From: Armatimonadota bacterium
GTDB taxonomy: Bacteria > Armatimonadota > Zipacnadia > UBA1398 > JAKPQA01
NCBI GenBank assembly: GCA_029547025.1
Contig: JAKPQA010000237.1
Span: 1-64,000 of the forward strand
Length of the DNA: 64,000 nucleotides
Reading direction: 5' to 3'
In this document: piece by piece, positions 1 to 9,297 of the stretch
Numbering within the stretch: position 1 is the stretch's first letter
How the letters are laid out: every line of letters starts with the position of its first letter
Translations under genes and position numbers: made by a program
The notes under the pieces: generated by a model
Databases searched by the model: none
Seen by the model: only the letters and a program-made list of their open reading frames with translations
What the model was told of the DNA's origin: nothing

Positions 1-893
1 ACCGGGCCGAGGTGCTGGCCACCGTTTACCGCAAACCGGGAAGGTCGTTGATCGCGCTGGCGCACTGGCCGTCGTCGGCGGCCCCGAAGCCCACGGGGAC
101 GGCCCCGCGTGCGGCGAGGGCCCCGATCGTCGATGGTGAGCTCGATGAGGCCGAGTGGAGCGGCGCGGCGAGACTCACGCGGTTCCATCGGTTGGGGACG
201 GACGAGACGCCCCTGGCGGCGATCGAGGCGCGGGTCACCCACGATGGCGAGCGGCTGTACATCGGCTTCCGCTGCGAACAGCCCGGAGGCAAGCCGGTGG
301 CGGCCACGACCGAGCGGGACGGCACCGTGTGGCTGGACGACGCCATCGAGCTGTTCATCGCGCCCACGCCGGGCGAACGGACCTACTACCAGTTCGTCGG
401 CAATGCACGGGGCGTGTTCGCGGACCTGAAGGCGATGGATCTGACCTGGGACGGCAGCTGGATCTACAGAGTGCATGTGAGCGACGGGTGGTGGACGGGC
501 GAGGTTGCAGTCCCGCTACCTGAGCTCGGAATCGCGTTCGCCGATGGCGTGGAGATGGGCCTGAACGTCGGGCGCGACCGCCAGGGCGGCGGGCACGAGC
601 TCTCATCCTGGGCGCCGGTGAGGAACTCGTTCCATGACCCGGCCAACTTTGGGACGCTTCACCTGGTGGTCACTGGTCCGCACTCCAGCGATCCCGCACC
701 TGGCGCGGCGACCGACGAACTGCCCGTCCGCCTCCAAATCGACTGGGCGGCCCTCGGGCTGGACCCGGCCACGACCATGCTCCGTGCCCCGGCCATCGAG
801 AACTTTCAGTCGCCGGCGGAGTTCGCGCCCGATGACGCCATCCCGGTGCAGCGGAGTGGCGGCTGGCTACTCATCGCCGAGCCGAAAGGATAG
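1..893 (+). CDS. C-terminal part of a CBM9-like carbohydrate-binding protein (5' truncated by window edge)
   Basis: The reading frame is open to the left edge, so the true start lies outside the window. A GTG at 12 exists but is probably internal. The first visible residues (VLATVYRKPGRSLIALAHW) look like the end of a beta-sandwich domain seen at the C-terminus of large DUF6067/GH123-type hydrolases (family recollection). From about residue 40 of the visible part a CBM9-like domain follows: an IVDGELDEAEW opening, then WLDDAIELFI, then a GLNVGRDR/SSWAPV end. This domain type binds sugars outside the cell. After it come about 75 residues with no recognised domain. It lies about 150 nt upstream of the GH16 gene on the same strand, which suggests a shared role in polysaccharide use. 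The enzymatic part, if any, is not visible. Confidence 0.75.
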   Translation, partial: RAEVLATVYRKPGRSLIALAHWPSSAAPKPTGTAPRAARAPIVDGELDEAEWSGAARLTRFHRLGTDETPLAAIEARVTHDGERLYIGFRCEQPGGKPVAATTERDGTVWLDDAIELFIAPTPGERTYYQFVGNARGVFADLKAMDLTWDGSWIYRVHVSDGWWTGEVAVPLPELGIAFADGVEMGLNVGRDRQGGGHELSSWAPVRNSFHDPANFGTLHLVVTGPHSSDPAPGAATDELPVRLQIDWAALGLDPATTMLRAPAIENFQSPAEFAPDDAIPVQRSGGWLLIAEPKG

Positions 894-1041
894 CGGGGGC
901 AGACTCCCTGCGCGGCGATCGTGCGGCGACCGCGTCCGGCGGGCGCGAGCATGGTGCGTTGCCTGCCCACGCCGGGCATCTGCCGCGCCCAACCCACCGC
1001 GGCAACCTACGCGTGTCCTTTGGCTGGAGGGGGTGTGAGTG

Positions 1042-2757
1042 ATGGCACGAGCGATGGTGGCGCTCGGGGTGCTGTGGGTCGGCGCGTTCGGGTGGGCGAC
1101 CGAAGACGTGCTAATCGACGAGTTCGGAGCGGAGCCACAGGGGTGGCGATTCGTCGGCGGGGAGGAGTTCCCGGGCGCCAAAGGTGCGCTCGACCGCGAC
1201 GACGTGCTGGGCCACAACGGCACGGGCAGCATGAAGCTCTCGGCCGACTTCGCGGGAGGCGGCGCGTACGTCGGGGCCTGGAAGGACATGCCCGACCTCC
1301 AGGGCCGTTTCCTGACGGGTATCCGCCTGTGGGTGAAGTCGAGGGGCGTTTCGCAGATCGGGATCCGGCTGGCCGACCGCTCGGGCCAGTGCCACCAGGC
1401 CACTCGCGTGGCGGTTCAGCCGGATGACCAGTGGCACGAGCTCGTACTGCCTCTCACCGACCTGGTGGGTGGCGAGCACTGGGGCGGGGCCAACGACGGC
1501 AAGTGGCACGGGCCGCCCACGGGATTCGGGCTGAACATCGGCAGGGACGGGCTTGCCGGGGGCACAGCGGGTACCCTATGGTTCGACGACTTCTCATGCA
1601 CCGTCTCCAACACCGCGCCCGGACAGCCGACCGTCCTTGCCGGCGTGCTCTCGCAACCCTCATGTCGCCCGGGGTATGGGTTCGATCTGACGTTCAGATG
1701 GCTCGCCGAGCCTATGGAGCGCGACTTCACCGTGTTCGTCCACTTCGTGGGGCCTGGAGGAGACACCGTGTTTCAGGGGGACCACGAGCCCCCCCTCGGC
1801 ACGGCCGTGTGGACCGGAGCCGTGGAGTACCAGCACACGGTTGTCGTGCCAGCCGATGCACCGGCCGGCGAGTACCGCATCATGGTGGGCCTCTACGACC
1901 ACGCGGCCGCCGGGCGCGGCTGGGACCATCAGACACTTCGGGTAGGCGAGGGCGTCAGGATCCAGGACGACGGGACGACGTACGAGATCGGCAGGTTCAC
2001 CGTCGACCCGGCAGCCCCTGTGCCCAAGCTCCCTCCGCCAACACTGAACCTCGAAGGCTACCACCTGACCTTCTCGGAGGAGTTCGACGGCCCACTCGAC
2101 GTGTCGGCGTGGGGGCCGGGGACGCGCTGGATTGCCCACACGCCCTACGCGGGCGACTTCGGCGATGCGCCGTTCGCCGATCCCGAGCCCGGGTTCCCGT
2201 TCACCGTGGAGAACGGTGTGCTCCGCATCGAAGCCAGGAAGGACGACCGCGGCTGGCGGGCGGGCCTGCTCTCGTCAGTCGACTCGAAGGGTCGCGGCTT
2301 CTCGCAGCAGTACGGCTACTTCGAGATGAGGGCCATGTTCCCCAAAGGGCCAGGCACGTGGCCCGCCTTCTGGCTGCTGGGCGTGCCCGAACTGGTGAAC
2401 CGCGGCAAGGTTACGCAGATCGAGATCGACGTGGTCGAGCAGTACGGCATTGCGCCCAATGCCCTGCACACCACGGTACACCTCTGGTATCCCGGCGGGA
2501 AGCACTGGGCCGAGGGGAAGCCGTCCATCGTCGAGGGCATGACCGACGACTTCCACACGTATGGTGTATCGATCGATGAGGCCGACATTGTCTTCTACTA
2601 TGACGGAGTCGAGCTGCGCCGGATGAACACCCCCGAGGAGGCGAAGGTGCCGCTGTACGTACTCATCGATCTGGCCCTCGGCGGCGGTTGGCCCATCGAC
2701 CAGACGCCAAACCCGTCATTCATGTACGTCGACTACCTGCGGGCGTATGCGAAGTAG
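1042..2757 (+). CDS. Secreted glycoside hydrolase family 16 enzyme with N-terminal carbohydrate-binding-like domain
   Basis: The 571-residue protein has an N-terminal signal peptide (about residues 1-20, ending near FGWA). A galactose-binding-like beta-sandwich follows at about 25-190, then an Ig-like segment at about 195-320. A C-terminal GH16 catalytic domain starts near LTFSEEFDGPLD. The GH16 active-site motif is EIDVVE, with E461, D463 and E466 as predicted nucleophile, helper and acid/base. This spacing is the beta-bulge form found in laminarinases, agarases and carrageenases. GH16 enzymes hydrolyse beta-1,3/1,4 glucans or galactans with retention; the substrate here cannot be told from sequence. 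ATG 1042 was chosen over the adjacent GTG 1039 because the GGAGGGGG ribosome site at 1026-1033 is better spaced from it. Confidence 0.9.
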   Translation: MARAMVALGVLWVGAFGWATEDVLIDEFGAEPQGWRFVGGEEFPGAKGALDRDDVLGHNGTGSMKLSADFAGGGAYVGAWKDMPDLQGRFLTGIRLWVKSRGVSQIGIRLADRSGQCHQATRVAVQPDDQWHELVLPLTDLVGGEHWGGANDGKWHGPPTGFGLNIGRDGLAGGTAGTLWFDDFSCTVSNTAPGQPTVLAGVLSQPSCRPGYGFDLTFRWLAEPMERDFTVFVHFVGPGGDTVFQGDHEPPLGTAVWTGAVEYQHTVVVPADAPAGEYRIMVGLYDHAAAGRGWDHQTLRVGEGVRIQDDGTTYEIGRFTVDPAAPVPKLPPPTLNLEGYHLTFSEEFDGPLDVSAWGPGTRWIAHTPYAGDFGDAPFADPEPGFPFTVENGVLRIEARKDDRGWRAGLLSSVDSKGRGFSQQYGYFEMRAMFPKGPGTWPAFWLLGVPELVNRGKVTQIEIDVVEQYGIAPNALHTTVHLWYPGGKHWAEGKPSIVEGMTDDFHTYGVSIDEADIVFYYDGVELRRMNTPEEAKVPLYVLIDLALGGGWPIDQTPNPSFMYVDYLRAYAK

Positions 2758-2766
2758 GCTCGCGCC

Positions 2767-4179
2767 TCAGGGCACCGGCAGCGCCGTCTTCGCGCGATCC
2801 ACGGTGATCCCCAATGACTTGAACCAGGGGAACAGGTCGCGCTCCATGGCGATGCTGAGCACCGCGACGGCATCGTCGGCCGTGTAGTCGTCCACCTTGC
2901 CGGGATCGATGAGCTGGCGCTTGGCCTGGAAATACCGGGCCAAGATGTCCGGCCTCTCGGTGCGGAGCTGCTCGAAGATCCACATCGGCTTCGCCATGGC
3001 AACGCTGTGCGGCACGCCGGTACCGTGGGCGATATCCAGCTTGGAGAAATCGGGATCGTCTCTGCGTGCGTTGTCGATCCAGCCTTTGAGGGTCTCGTCG
3101 GCCGCTTCGGCCTCACCCATTCCGCGTCCGGCGAGGATGCCCACGTAGGACGCGATACCTTCGTTCCACATGGGCTCGGGGAAGGGCAGCACCCACGAGT
3201 GAGTGGCCTCGTGGGCCAGCAGCTCGATCATACCGTATGACTTCTCGGGGAAGCCGCCCCAGAAGACACCGAGGCCGATCTCTGTCCCGCTGGAGAACCC
3301 ACCGCCGCCGGTGGGAAGGAGGATGAGGCTCGTAAGCATGCCGGACGCTGGGGGAACGCCGAGGATGGACTCAAGCACGGGCCGCTCGCGGGAGTAGAGA
3401 TCGAAGATCGTGTCAGCATAGGGCCGCATGTAGTCGTTGTAGCGGATCCTGAGCCCGCCACGCTCGACAGCGTTCTCGGGCGGCATGCTCTCCGGTGGTC
3501 GATTGGCGTCGACGGCTTTCCCTGAGGCCACCTGCGCCAAGAGCGGCTGCAGCCAGCTCGCGTTGATGGGGTCGCTGGCATCCGGCTGACGGCCACACAA
3601 GCCGCGGGAACCCAGGAGCAGCGCCCCATGGCCCACGGGCCGGCGAGCGAGAAGCGGGCGCCGGGCGGCGTCCTCGATGAGTACATGCCACGCGCCGGGC
3701 TCAGTCAGCTCGAGAACGCGGCCCCCGTAATAGTCAATGGTGCCCGCTTCGAGCTCCTTGGCTGCGCGCAGGGGCACCTCGGCCGCATCGGGCACGAACC
3801 GGGCCCCAAAGGCCGCCGCCAAGTCGTTCAGGCGGTAAGCTTCCTCGCCGCGGAATGTGGCGAAATCGCCGAGGACCACCACGCCTCCGCCTGCCTCAAG
3901 ATACGCCCTCACGGCCGCCACGTCCTCAGGCGTGTAGGCACAGGGCGTGGCGCCCGAGCTCAACACCAAGAGATTAACGTTGCCCAAGTCGAACTTGCTG
4001 AGTGTGCCCCAGACCCGGCAATCAGCGCCGCCTTGGGGTTCCACATACTGGGCTCCGAACCGCCCATCGAAGTAGAAGCTGAACTCATGCCCGATATCCG
4101 TGGCCGAGTGGATGGCGAATGCGCCGGGCGGCGCGGCCGTGGCGGAGCTGGCGAGACCGAACAGGATCACGAGGGGCAT
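2767..4179 (-). CDS. Secreted gluzincin-like metallopeptidase-domain protein
   Basis: The 470-residue protein has a short signal peptide (MPLVILFGLASSATA). The N-terminal half (about 20-220) resembles a GATase-like/ThuA fold, with runs such as NVNLLVLSSG and GGGVVVLGDFA. The C-terminal half carries an HExxH zinc motif (H323, E324, H327) followed at E340 by WNEG, as in peptidase-MA/M1-like gluzincins. It could therefore be a secreted zinc peptidase, although the spacing to the third ligand is shorter than in true M1 enzymes. The start at 4179 is preceded by GGGGAG about 7 nt upstream. The frame stays open further 5', but that part would overlap the divergent alanine dehydrogenase gene. It stands alone on this strand, convergent with the GH16 gene. 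Confidence 0.72.
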   Translation of the reverse strand: MPLVILFGLASSATAAPPGAFAIHSATDIGHEFSFYFDGRFGAQYVEPQGGADCRVWGTLSKFDLGNVNLLVLSSGATPCAYTPEDVAAVRAYLEAGGGVVVLGDFATFRGEEAYRLNDLAAAFGARFVPDAAEVPLRAAKELEAGTIDYYGGRVLELTEPGAWHVLIEDAARRPLLARRPVGHGALLLGSRGLCGRQPDASDPINASWLQPLLAQVASGKAVDANRPPESMPPENAVERGGLRIRYNDYMRPYADTIFDLYSRERPVLESILGVPPASGMLTSLILLPTGGGGFSSGTEIGLGVFWGGFPEKSYGMIELLAHEATHSWVLPFPEPMWNEGIASYVGILAGRGMGEAEAADETLKGWIDNARRDDPDFSKLDIAHGTGVPHSVAMAKPMWIFEQLRTERPDILARYFQAKRQLIDPGKVDDYTADDAVAVLSIAMERDLFPWFKSLGITVDRAKTALPVP

Positions 4180-4351
4180 GGCAGACTCCCCGCTCGAGAG
4201 GCGATGGAACGACGACATGGTCGAGTGTACGGCGCGGCACTGCCTCCGGCAAGCGGTCGAGCAGCCCACGTGGCGTCGGAACGTGAAGGGGCTGGATGAC
4301 GCGCGTTTGAAAGGGAATGCTTGCTTGACACACACAGGAAGGTGATGCCGC

Positions 4352-5470
4352 GTGATCGTAGGGGTCCCAACCGAGATCAAAGACGGCGAGCAGCGCGTGG
4401 CGATCACGCCCGATGGGGTCGCGACGCTCACGAGCGACGGCCACCGCGTCCTCGTCCAGGCGGGTGCCGGCGCTGGCGCGGGAATCGACGATGACCAGTT
4501 CGCTTCGGCTGGGGCCGTGACCGTGCCGTCGGCCGAAGAGGTGTGGGGCACGTCGGACCTGGTGCTCAAAGTCAAGGAGCCCGTGCCTCAGGAGTATCCC
4601 CTTCTCCGGCGCGGCCAGGTGCTGTTCACCTACCTGCACCTGGCCGCCGGGCGCGAGCTGACGCTGGCCTTGCTCGAGTCGGGCATCGTCGCGATTGGGT
4701 ACGAGACCGTGCAGCTCGACAACGGAACGCTGCCACTGCTGGTGCCCATGAGTGAGGTGGCCGGCCGTCTGGCAGTCCAGGCCGGGGCCAGGGCGCTGGA
4801 AGCACATAGCGGCGGCCGGGGGATTCTGTTGGGCGGCGTGCCGGGCGTGGCGCCGGCCGACGTGGCCATCATCGGCGCGGGCGTGGTGGGCTCCAACGCG
4901 TGCACCATCGCCATGGGCATGCGGGCCAACGTCACCGTGCTCGACAAGAGCCACGATCGACTGAGGTATGTGCAGGATACGATGCACGGCAATGTGATCA
5001 CGGTGATCGCCACTCCGCTCTCCGTGGCGCGGGCTGTCTCATACGCCGACCTGGTCATCGGGGCGGTGCTAGTGCCGGGGGCCTCGGCGCCACGGCTCGT
5101 GACCGAGGCAATGGTGGCCGCCATGAAGCCCGGCGCGGCCATCGTGGACGTCGCCATCGACCAGGGAGGCTGCGTTGAGACCATGCGGCCGACGTCGCAC
5201 TCGAACCCGGTCTTCATCCACAGTGGCGTCGTTCACTACGGCGTGACCAACATGCCCGCTGCCGTGCCGCGTACGTCCACATGGGCGCTGACCAATGCAA
5301 CGATGCCCTACGCGCAAGCTTTGGCCGCCCTCAGTTGGGAGCGCGCGGCCGCCCTCGACCCGGCCCTGAGACGCGGGATCCAAATCGTCGACGGCCAGGT
5401 CGTGTATGATGCAGTCGCCCAATCGCTGAACCTGCCGCTTGGGTCGTTGCCGGCATCGGTGGCCTCGTAG
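4352..5470 (+). CDS. ald: Alanine dehydrogenase
   Basis: The 372-residue product matches the L-alanine dehydrogenase family along its full length. It catalyses NAD-dependent interconversion of alanine and pyruvate plus ammonia in the cytoplasm. The substrate and catalytic residues known for the family are all in register: R15, K75, H96 and D270. A Rossmann NAD motif, GAGVVG, lies at 175-180. The start is GTG 4352 with AGGAAGG about 10 nt upstream. It is the first gene of a seven-gene plus-strand run and lies 41 nt before the homocysteine methyltransferase-domain gene. Nothing unusual is seen. Confidence 0.97.
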   Translation: MIVGVPTEIKDGEQRVAITPDGVATLTSDGHRVLVQAGAGAGAGIDDDQFASAGAVTVPSAEEVWGTSDLVLKVKEPVPQEYPLLRRGQVLFTYLHLAAGRELTLALLESGIVAIGYETVQLDNGTLPLLVPMSEVAGRLAVQAGARALEAHSGGRGILLGGVPGVAPADVAIIGAGVVGSNACTIAMGMRANVTVLDKSHDRLRYVQDTMHGNVITVIATPLSVARAVSYADLVIGAVLVPGASAPRLVTEAMVAAMKPGAAIVDVAIDQGGCVETMRPTSHSNPVFIHSGVVHYGVTNMPAAVPRTSTWALTNATMPYAQALAALSWERAAALDPALRRGIQIVDGQVVYDAVAQSLNLPLGSLPASVAS

Positions 5471-5511
5471 GTCTGGGGTGCCGCTGGCGATGGGGAGAGG
5501 GAGGACACGAA

Positions 5512-6381
5512 ATGCCAGATCTGCTGGCGCGTCTGAGTGATAGGCCACTCGTGGCCGACGGGGCCACGGGCACGGAGCTTCAGAAGCGCCTGGGCAACCC
5601 GGGTGAGTGTTACGAGGCACTGAATCAGACCCATCCCGACGTCGTCCGTGACCTCGCGGCCGCCTATGCCGCCGCAGGGTCGGACATCATCACGACCAAC
5701 AGCTTCGGTGGATCGCGCCTCAAGCTCGCCCGGGTGGGACTGGGCAGCCAGGCTCGCGCACTGAGTATCACCGCAGCGCGCTTGGCCCGAGAGGGCGCCG
5801 GGTCCGATGTGCTCATCGCCGGTTCCATGGGCTCCACGGGGCGCCTGATCGAGCCGCTGGGCGACCTGTCCGAGGAGGAAGCCGTGGAGTGCTTCTCCGA
5901 GCAGGCGGCGGCATTGGCCGAAGGCGGGGCCGACCTGATCCTCGTGGAGACGATGATGTCGCTCGAAGAGGCCCTCGCGGCGGTGCGAGGGGCGCGCCAA
6001 GCGGCCGATATCCCAGTCGCCTGCACCTTCGCATTCGTGATGAGCCACCGCACCATGTTCGGCGTGGGGGTGGAGGACGCCGTCCGGTCGCTGGAGCAGG
6101 CCGGCGCGGCCGCTGTGGGGTTCAACTGCGGCGAACTCACATTGGAGAGCGCGCTGACATTGGTCGAGGAGTTCGCAGCAGTTGCTTCGGTACCGGTGAT
6201 CGCCCAGCCGAACGCGGGTCTGCCTGAGCTTGTCGCCGGCGAGACGGTGTTCCGCGAGACACCGGAGTCCATGGGGGAGTATGCCAGGCGGTTTGTGGCG
6301 GCCGGTGCCGCCATCGTGGGGGGCTGCTGTGGGTCGACACCCGAGCACATCCGCAGTATGGTGAAGGCGCTGCGGCCCTAG
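5512..6381 (+). CDS. Homocysteine S-methyltransferase-domain protein
   Basis: The 289-residue single-domain protein has the Hcy-binding TIM-barrel fold. The three zinc-ligand cysteines are present: C206 in FNCGE and C272/C273 in GGCCGS. The DGATGTELQ opening and TTNSFGG segment are typical of MmuM/BHMT and the N-terminal module of MetH. It should transfer a methyl group to homocysteine. The donor cannot be read from sequence: S-methylmethionine, betaine, or a corrinoid protein encoded elsewhere are all possible. A strong GGGAGG ribosome site precedes ATG 5512. Its stop codon overlaps the possible GTG start of the next gene (TAGTG), suggesting coupling. Confidence 0.9.
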   Translation: MPDLLARLSDRPLVADGATGTELQKRLGNPGECYEALNQTHPDVVRDLAAAYAAAGSDIITTNSFGGSRLKLARVGLGSQARALSITAARLAREGAGSDVLIAGSMGSTGRLIEPLGDLSEEEAVECFSEQAAALAEGGADLILVETMMSLEEALAAVRGARQAADIPVACTFAFVMSHRTMFGVGVEDAVRSLEQAGAAAVGFNCGELTLESALTLVEEFAAVASVPVIAQPNAGLPELVAGETVFRETPESMGEYARRFVAAGAAIVGGCCGSTPEHIRSMVKALRP

Positions 6382-7250
6382 TGCCGCACTCTCTCGCCCG
6401 AGTAGGCCCCAGGATGGAATCGCACTCCCGAACAGAGATCGTGCTGCCCCTTCGCGTGGGGACCGACACCGATAACCAGAGTATTGCCGCGGCGATCGCG
6501 GCGGCAATGGAGCGGGATCTGCCTCCGGGCGCCGCGGCTCGGGTCGCCGTCGACGGGCCACCCGGGGGGCTGGGGACTGGTGATGGCGCCAGCATCACCT
6601 TGTGCATCTCGGGCGTCGAGGCATCAGCGATGCCGCTTCCACGCCTGGCGCCCCGCGGGCAGTCGGGCATGGAGGGCCGGCTCAGCCTGCTCCGGCTGCG
6701 GCTTGAGGATGTACGTCTGCCCGAAGGCGCGCTTGACCTCGTCGAGATGTCCTTCCCCGGTGCCGGCTACTGGTTGGGCGCCGATGGCGATCGCACACAC
6801 CTGAGGCTTGTGAACCTGCCTGGCGGAACCGCGCGGGTCTTGCTCTCGACTGCCAGCCTGCGCCGGTTGGTGTCGGCGCGAGCACCTACGATCGCGAATC
6901 CAGAGATCCGCCTGGCCGATGGCGGCTGGGTGGAAGCCACCGGGGGAATCCGGCTCGGCCCGTTTCCGGCAAGAGCGCGCTTGCGCGGGCGGATCGTGTG
7001 CCGGACAGGCAACGCCCTGTGCATCGAGGACCTGGAGCTCAGCGCGGGCTCGCTGGCACTGCCGGCTCCTCTGGTGCGGAGCGTGGAGACGGCGGTGAAT
7101 CCACTCGTGGACCTGGCGCGGGACGTACCGCTTCCGTTCGACGTGCGCATCACGCAGGTGACAACCGAGGACGGCAACCTGCGTCTCGATGCCCGCGTGA
7201 GCCCCCTCGTGGCGGATGGGGCCAAGAAGGATTGGTGGCAGTTGTCTTGA
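6381..7250 (+). CDS. LmeA/DUF2993-like lipid-binding domain protein
   Basis: The 289-residue protein shows alternating short beta strands (LRLRLEDVRLPEGALD, RVLLSTASLRRLV, then ARLRGRIVC). The pattern resembles the DUF2993/LmeA family, tubular lipid-binding proteins with roles in envelope lipid or mannan metabolism in Actinobacteria. No signal peptide or membrane segment is visible, unlike many family members, so a cytoplasmic or non-classical location is possible. GTG 6381 overlaps the previous stop; ATG 6414 is an alternative start. The assignment rests on fold-like pattern and composition only. Confidence 0.5.
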   Translation: MPHSLARVGPRMESHSRTEIVLPLRVGTDTDNQSIAAAIAAAMERDLPPGAAARVAVDGPPGGLGTGDGASITLCISGVEASAMPLPRLAPRGQSGMEGRLSLLRLRLEDVRLPEGALDLVEMSFPGAGYWLGADGDRTHLRLVNLPGGTARVLLSTASLRRLVSARAPTIANPEIRLADGGWVEATGGIRLGPFPARARLRGRIVCRTGNALCIEDLELSAGSLALPAPLVRSVETAVNPLVDLARDVPLPFDVRITQVTTEDGNLRLDARVSPLVADGAKKDWWQLS

Positions 7251-7369
7251 AATAGCCGTATCACACAGACGAATGTGGCGAACGGCAAACCGGATCGCCA
7301 TGGTAGGCGTGTGTGGCGCGTGGGTCACAGAACCCAGCAAGTGGCCCGCGTGGGGAGGTGTGTGTTTTA

Positions 7370-9217
7370 TTGCCTGAGGTGTCCCAGGAGATCCTGGAAG
7401 AGTGTGCATACATGTACGTCGAGGACCTGGTCCACGAGTGCATCCACAGCTCAGATGAACCGGTCCGCACGAACGTCATCGTTCTGTGGCTGAGGGAGCG
7501 GGGGCTGAGCGTATCGTCATCGTTCATCCGCGCATTCTTCCTCGGTAGCGAACGGTTCGTGTCGGATGGGCGCAGATGGGAAGTCGCGTGTCGCAAGGAA
7601 GCCGAGGGCGCGGCGATCGACGGCGCGGCTCGGGCCCTTCTGCGCGGCGTGGGCCGGCCCCTGCCACTGCGCGCCCTGGCCCACCAGGTTGCGCTTGCGA
7701 AAACCATGGGGCCCAAGGAGACCATGGTGCAGGTCGAGCGGTTGGTGCGCTCCCGCGACTCATACTTCGTCACCGAAGAGGGCATGGTGGGGCTGAGCGA
7801 ATGGTTGCTCAGAGTCGGATCCGGGTCCCACGAGGATGTCGTGCTCGACAACTTCTTCGAGGACTCCTCCGAGGTGGATGCCATATCTGAGGCATTCGAC
7901 CAGATCCGGCGCGACGACGACTCGGCAACCATGCTAGCGGCCATGGAGGTAGTCGGCTGTCCCCTGACGATCCGCGCGCTGCAGTACCTGTGCTGGCGCC
8001 GCGATCCCGCTGCGTTCGATGCACAGGCCCACTATGTGGCGCTACTGCGAAGCGATGACTTCCTCGTTTTCTCCGACCAGTCTGCGGCTCCCAGCAGCCT
8101 GCGTCCACCGATCATCGAACTTATCCAGGCTGCCGCGCAGGAGGCGGCTGAAGAAGACGGTGCGGCTCACGAGGGGCTCACAGGGGGAAGCGAGTTCCGC
8201 CTCAGCGATGAGGACATGGGTGAGGTCATCGCGCTGCTCGAGCAAAAGCGACGATCGATGTCTCCCGATGCGCTGGTCATGGAGGCTCTCGAGGTATTCC
8301 CCGAGGAAGAGAGGTTCGCGGCTGCCGTGGCCCGCCTCGAGGATGCGCTCGAGGGCGACGATCGGCTCATCAAGATCGGCGGGCGCTACACGCTGCCGGA
8401 GTGCGTCCCGCAGGGCCTGAACCACATCCCACCGATGCTTGTGCTCGATCGGCTCAATGTCGTCGGAGCCTCGGGCGAGGATGTGGACGTGGAGCTCGAT
8501 GATCCGGGCCTGGACGGCGACCTCGCGGAACGGGTCCACGACCCCGAGCGCGAGGATGTGGGCGAAGAGGATGAGGTGCTGCTGGATCCCGCCGCGGTGG
8601 CCACTCCCGAGGCGGTCACTTGGGTGGTGCCGTACCACCACTTCCTGGCAGGCACTCTCAAGATCCGCAAGATGGATGGCGACTTCTATGGGGGACAGAC
8701 CGGTGTGGTGGACTGCGTGTTCCGCTACGCCCAGAGCGGCGAGGTCTTCGTGACCTGGGCGAACCTCGACAACGGGCTCCTCTTTGGACTGGGCGACTTC
8801 TACCGCCGATATCTCCGCCCGTCGGGCTCCGTGCTGCGGATCCGGCCACTCCCCGCCGCGGGCGAGTTCGAGCTCTACCACGACGGCGAGACTGACCCGT
8901 TGACTTGGCTCGATGATGAAAGCATGAAGCGCCTGCTGGACCTCCGCACCGAGTGTGAGGCCCGGCGGATGTCAGTGCTCGATGTGATGTCGAGTCTCAT
9001 GCCCTTCCACGAGGAAGGCGCCCCGTTTCTGCGCATCCACACCGAGGTCAATGCATGTCGCCGTACCAGCAAGCGCGTGGTGGCCTCGATGCTCTCGTAC
9101 TACCAGTGCTTCCACCAGCGTAGCGCCCAGAGAGATCGATGGGTCTTTGACGACCGAAAAGTGGAGCAAGGGCGCAGCCGAAGCAAACGCAAGTACGTGC
9201 GGAAAGGAACCAAGTAG
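7370..9217 (+). CDS. Protein of unknown function with repeated winged-helix-like modules
   Basis: I do not recognise this 615-residue protein as a named family. The N-terminal two thirds contain about four repeats of roughly 70-90 residues. Each ends in a short hairpin with an aromatic and a glycine: SERFVSDGRRWEV, RDSYFVTEEGMVGL, SDDFLVFSDQ and DDRLIKIGGRYTL. This is the pattern of HARE-HTH/RpoE-delta-like winged helices. A very acidic linker follows (about 375-430), then a beta-rich domain (TWVVPYHHFLAG onward), and a basic C-terminal tail (RSRSKRKYVRKGTK). The architecture suggests nucleic-acid or RNA-polymerase binding, but this is inference. TTG 7370 was chosen because GGGGAGGTG lies about 9 nt upstream; GTG 7313 lacks such a site. 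gltX follows 80 nt later. Confidence 0.7.
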   Translation: MPEVSQEILEECAYMYVEDLVHECIHSSDEPVRTNVIVLWLRERGLSVSSSFIRAFFLGSERFVSDGRRWEVACRKEAEGAAIDGAARALLRGVGRPLPLRALAHQVALAKTMGPKETMVQVERLVRSRDSYFVTEEGMVGLSEWLLRVGSGSHEDVVLDNFFEDSSEVDAISEAFDQIRRDDDSATMLAAMEVVGCPLTIRALQYLCWRRDPAAFDAQAHYVALLRSDDFLVFSDQSAAPSSLRPPIIELIQAAAQEAAEEDGAAHEGLTGGSEFRLSDEDMGEVIALLEQKRRSMSPDALVMEALEVFPEEERFAAAVARLEDALEGDDRLIKIGGRYTLPECVPQGLNHIPPMLVLDRLNVVGASGEDVDVELDDPGLDGDLAERVHDPEREDVGEEDEVLLDPAAVATPEAVTWVVPYHHFLAGTLKIRKMDGDFYGGQTGVVDCVFRYAQSGEVFVTWANLDNGLLFGLGDFYRRYLRPSGSVLRIRPLPAAGEFELYHDGETDPLTWLDDESMKRLLDLRTECEARRMSVLDVMSSLMPFHEEGAPFLRIHTEVNACRRTSKRVVASMLSYYQCFHQRSAQRDRWVFDDRKVEQGRSRSKRKYVRKGTK

Positions 9218-9297
9218 CCGTCGCCGGATGTGGCCGGCCCTGGGATGTGCACGCCTCAGCTGCCCAGGCGGCCTCCACGGCGGCGGCGGTAGATAAC

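Noticed and set aside
4325-4330. Perfect TTGACA just before ald
   Set aside because: It lies only 21 nt from the GTG start; no -10 hexamer can fit before the start codon.
4180-4575. N-terminal extension of the HExxH protein
   Set aside because: It would overlap ald antisense, and a good ribosome site and signal peptide mark the start at 4179.
5308-6561. 417-codon open frame on the minus strand over ald and the methyltransferase gene
   Set aside because: Fully antisense to two well-conserved genes, Arg/Gly-rich and without domain signs.
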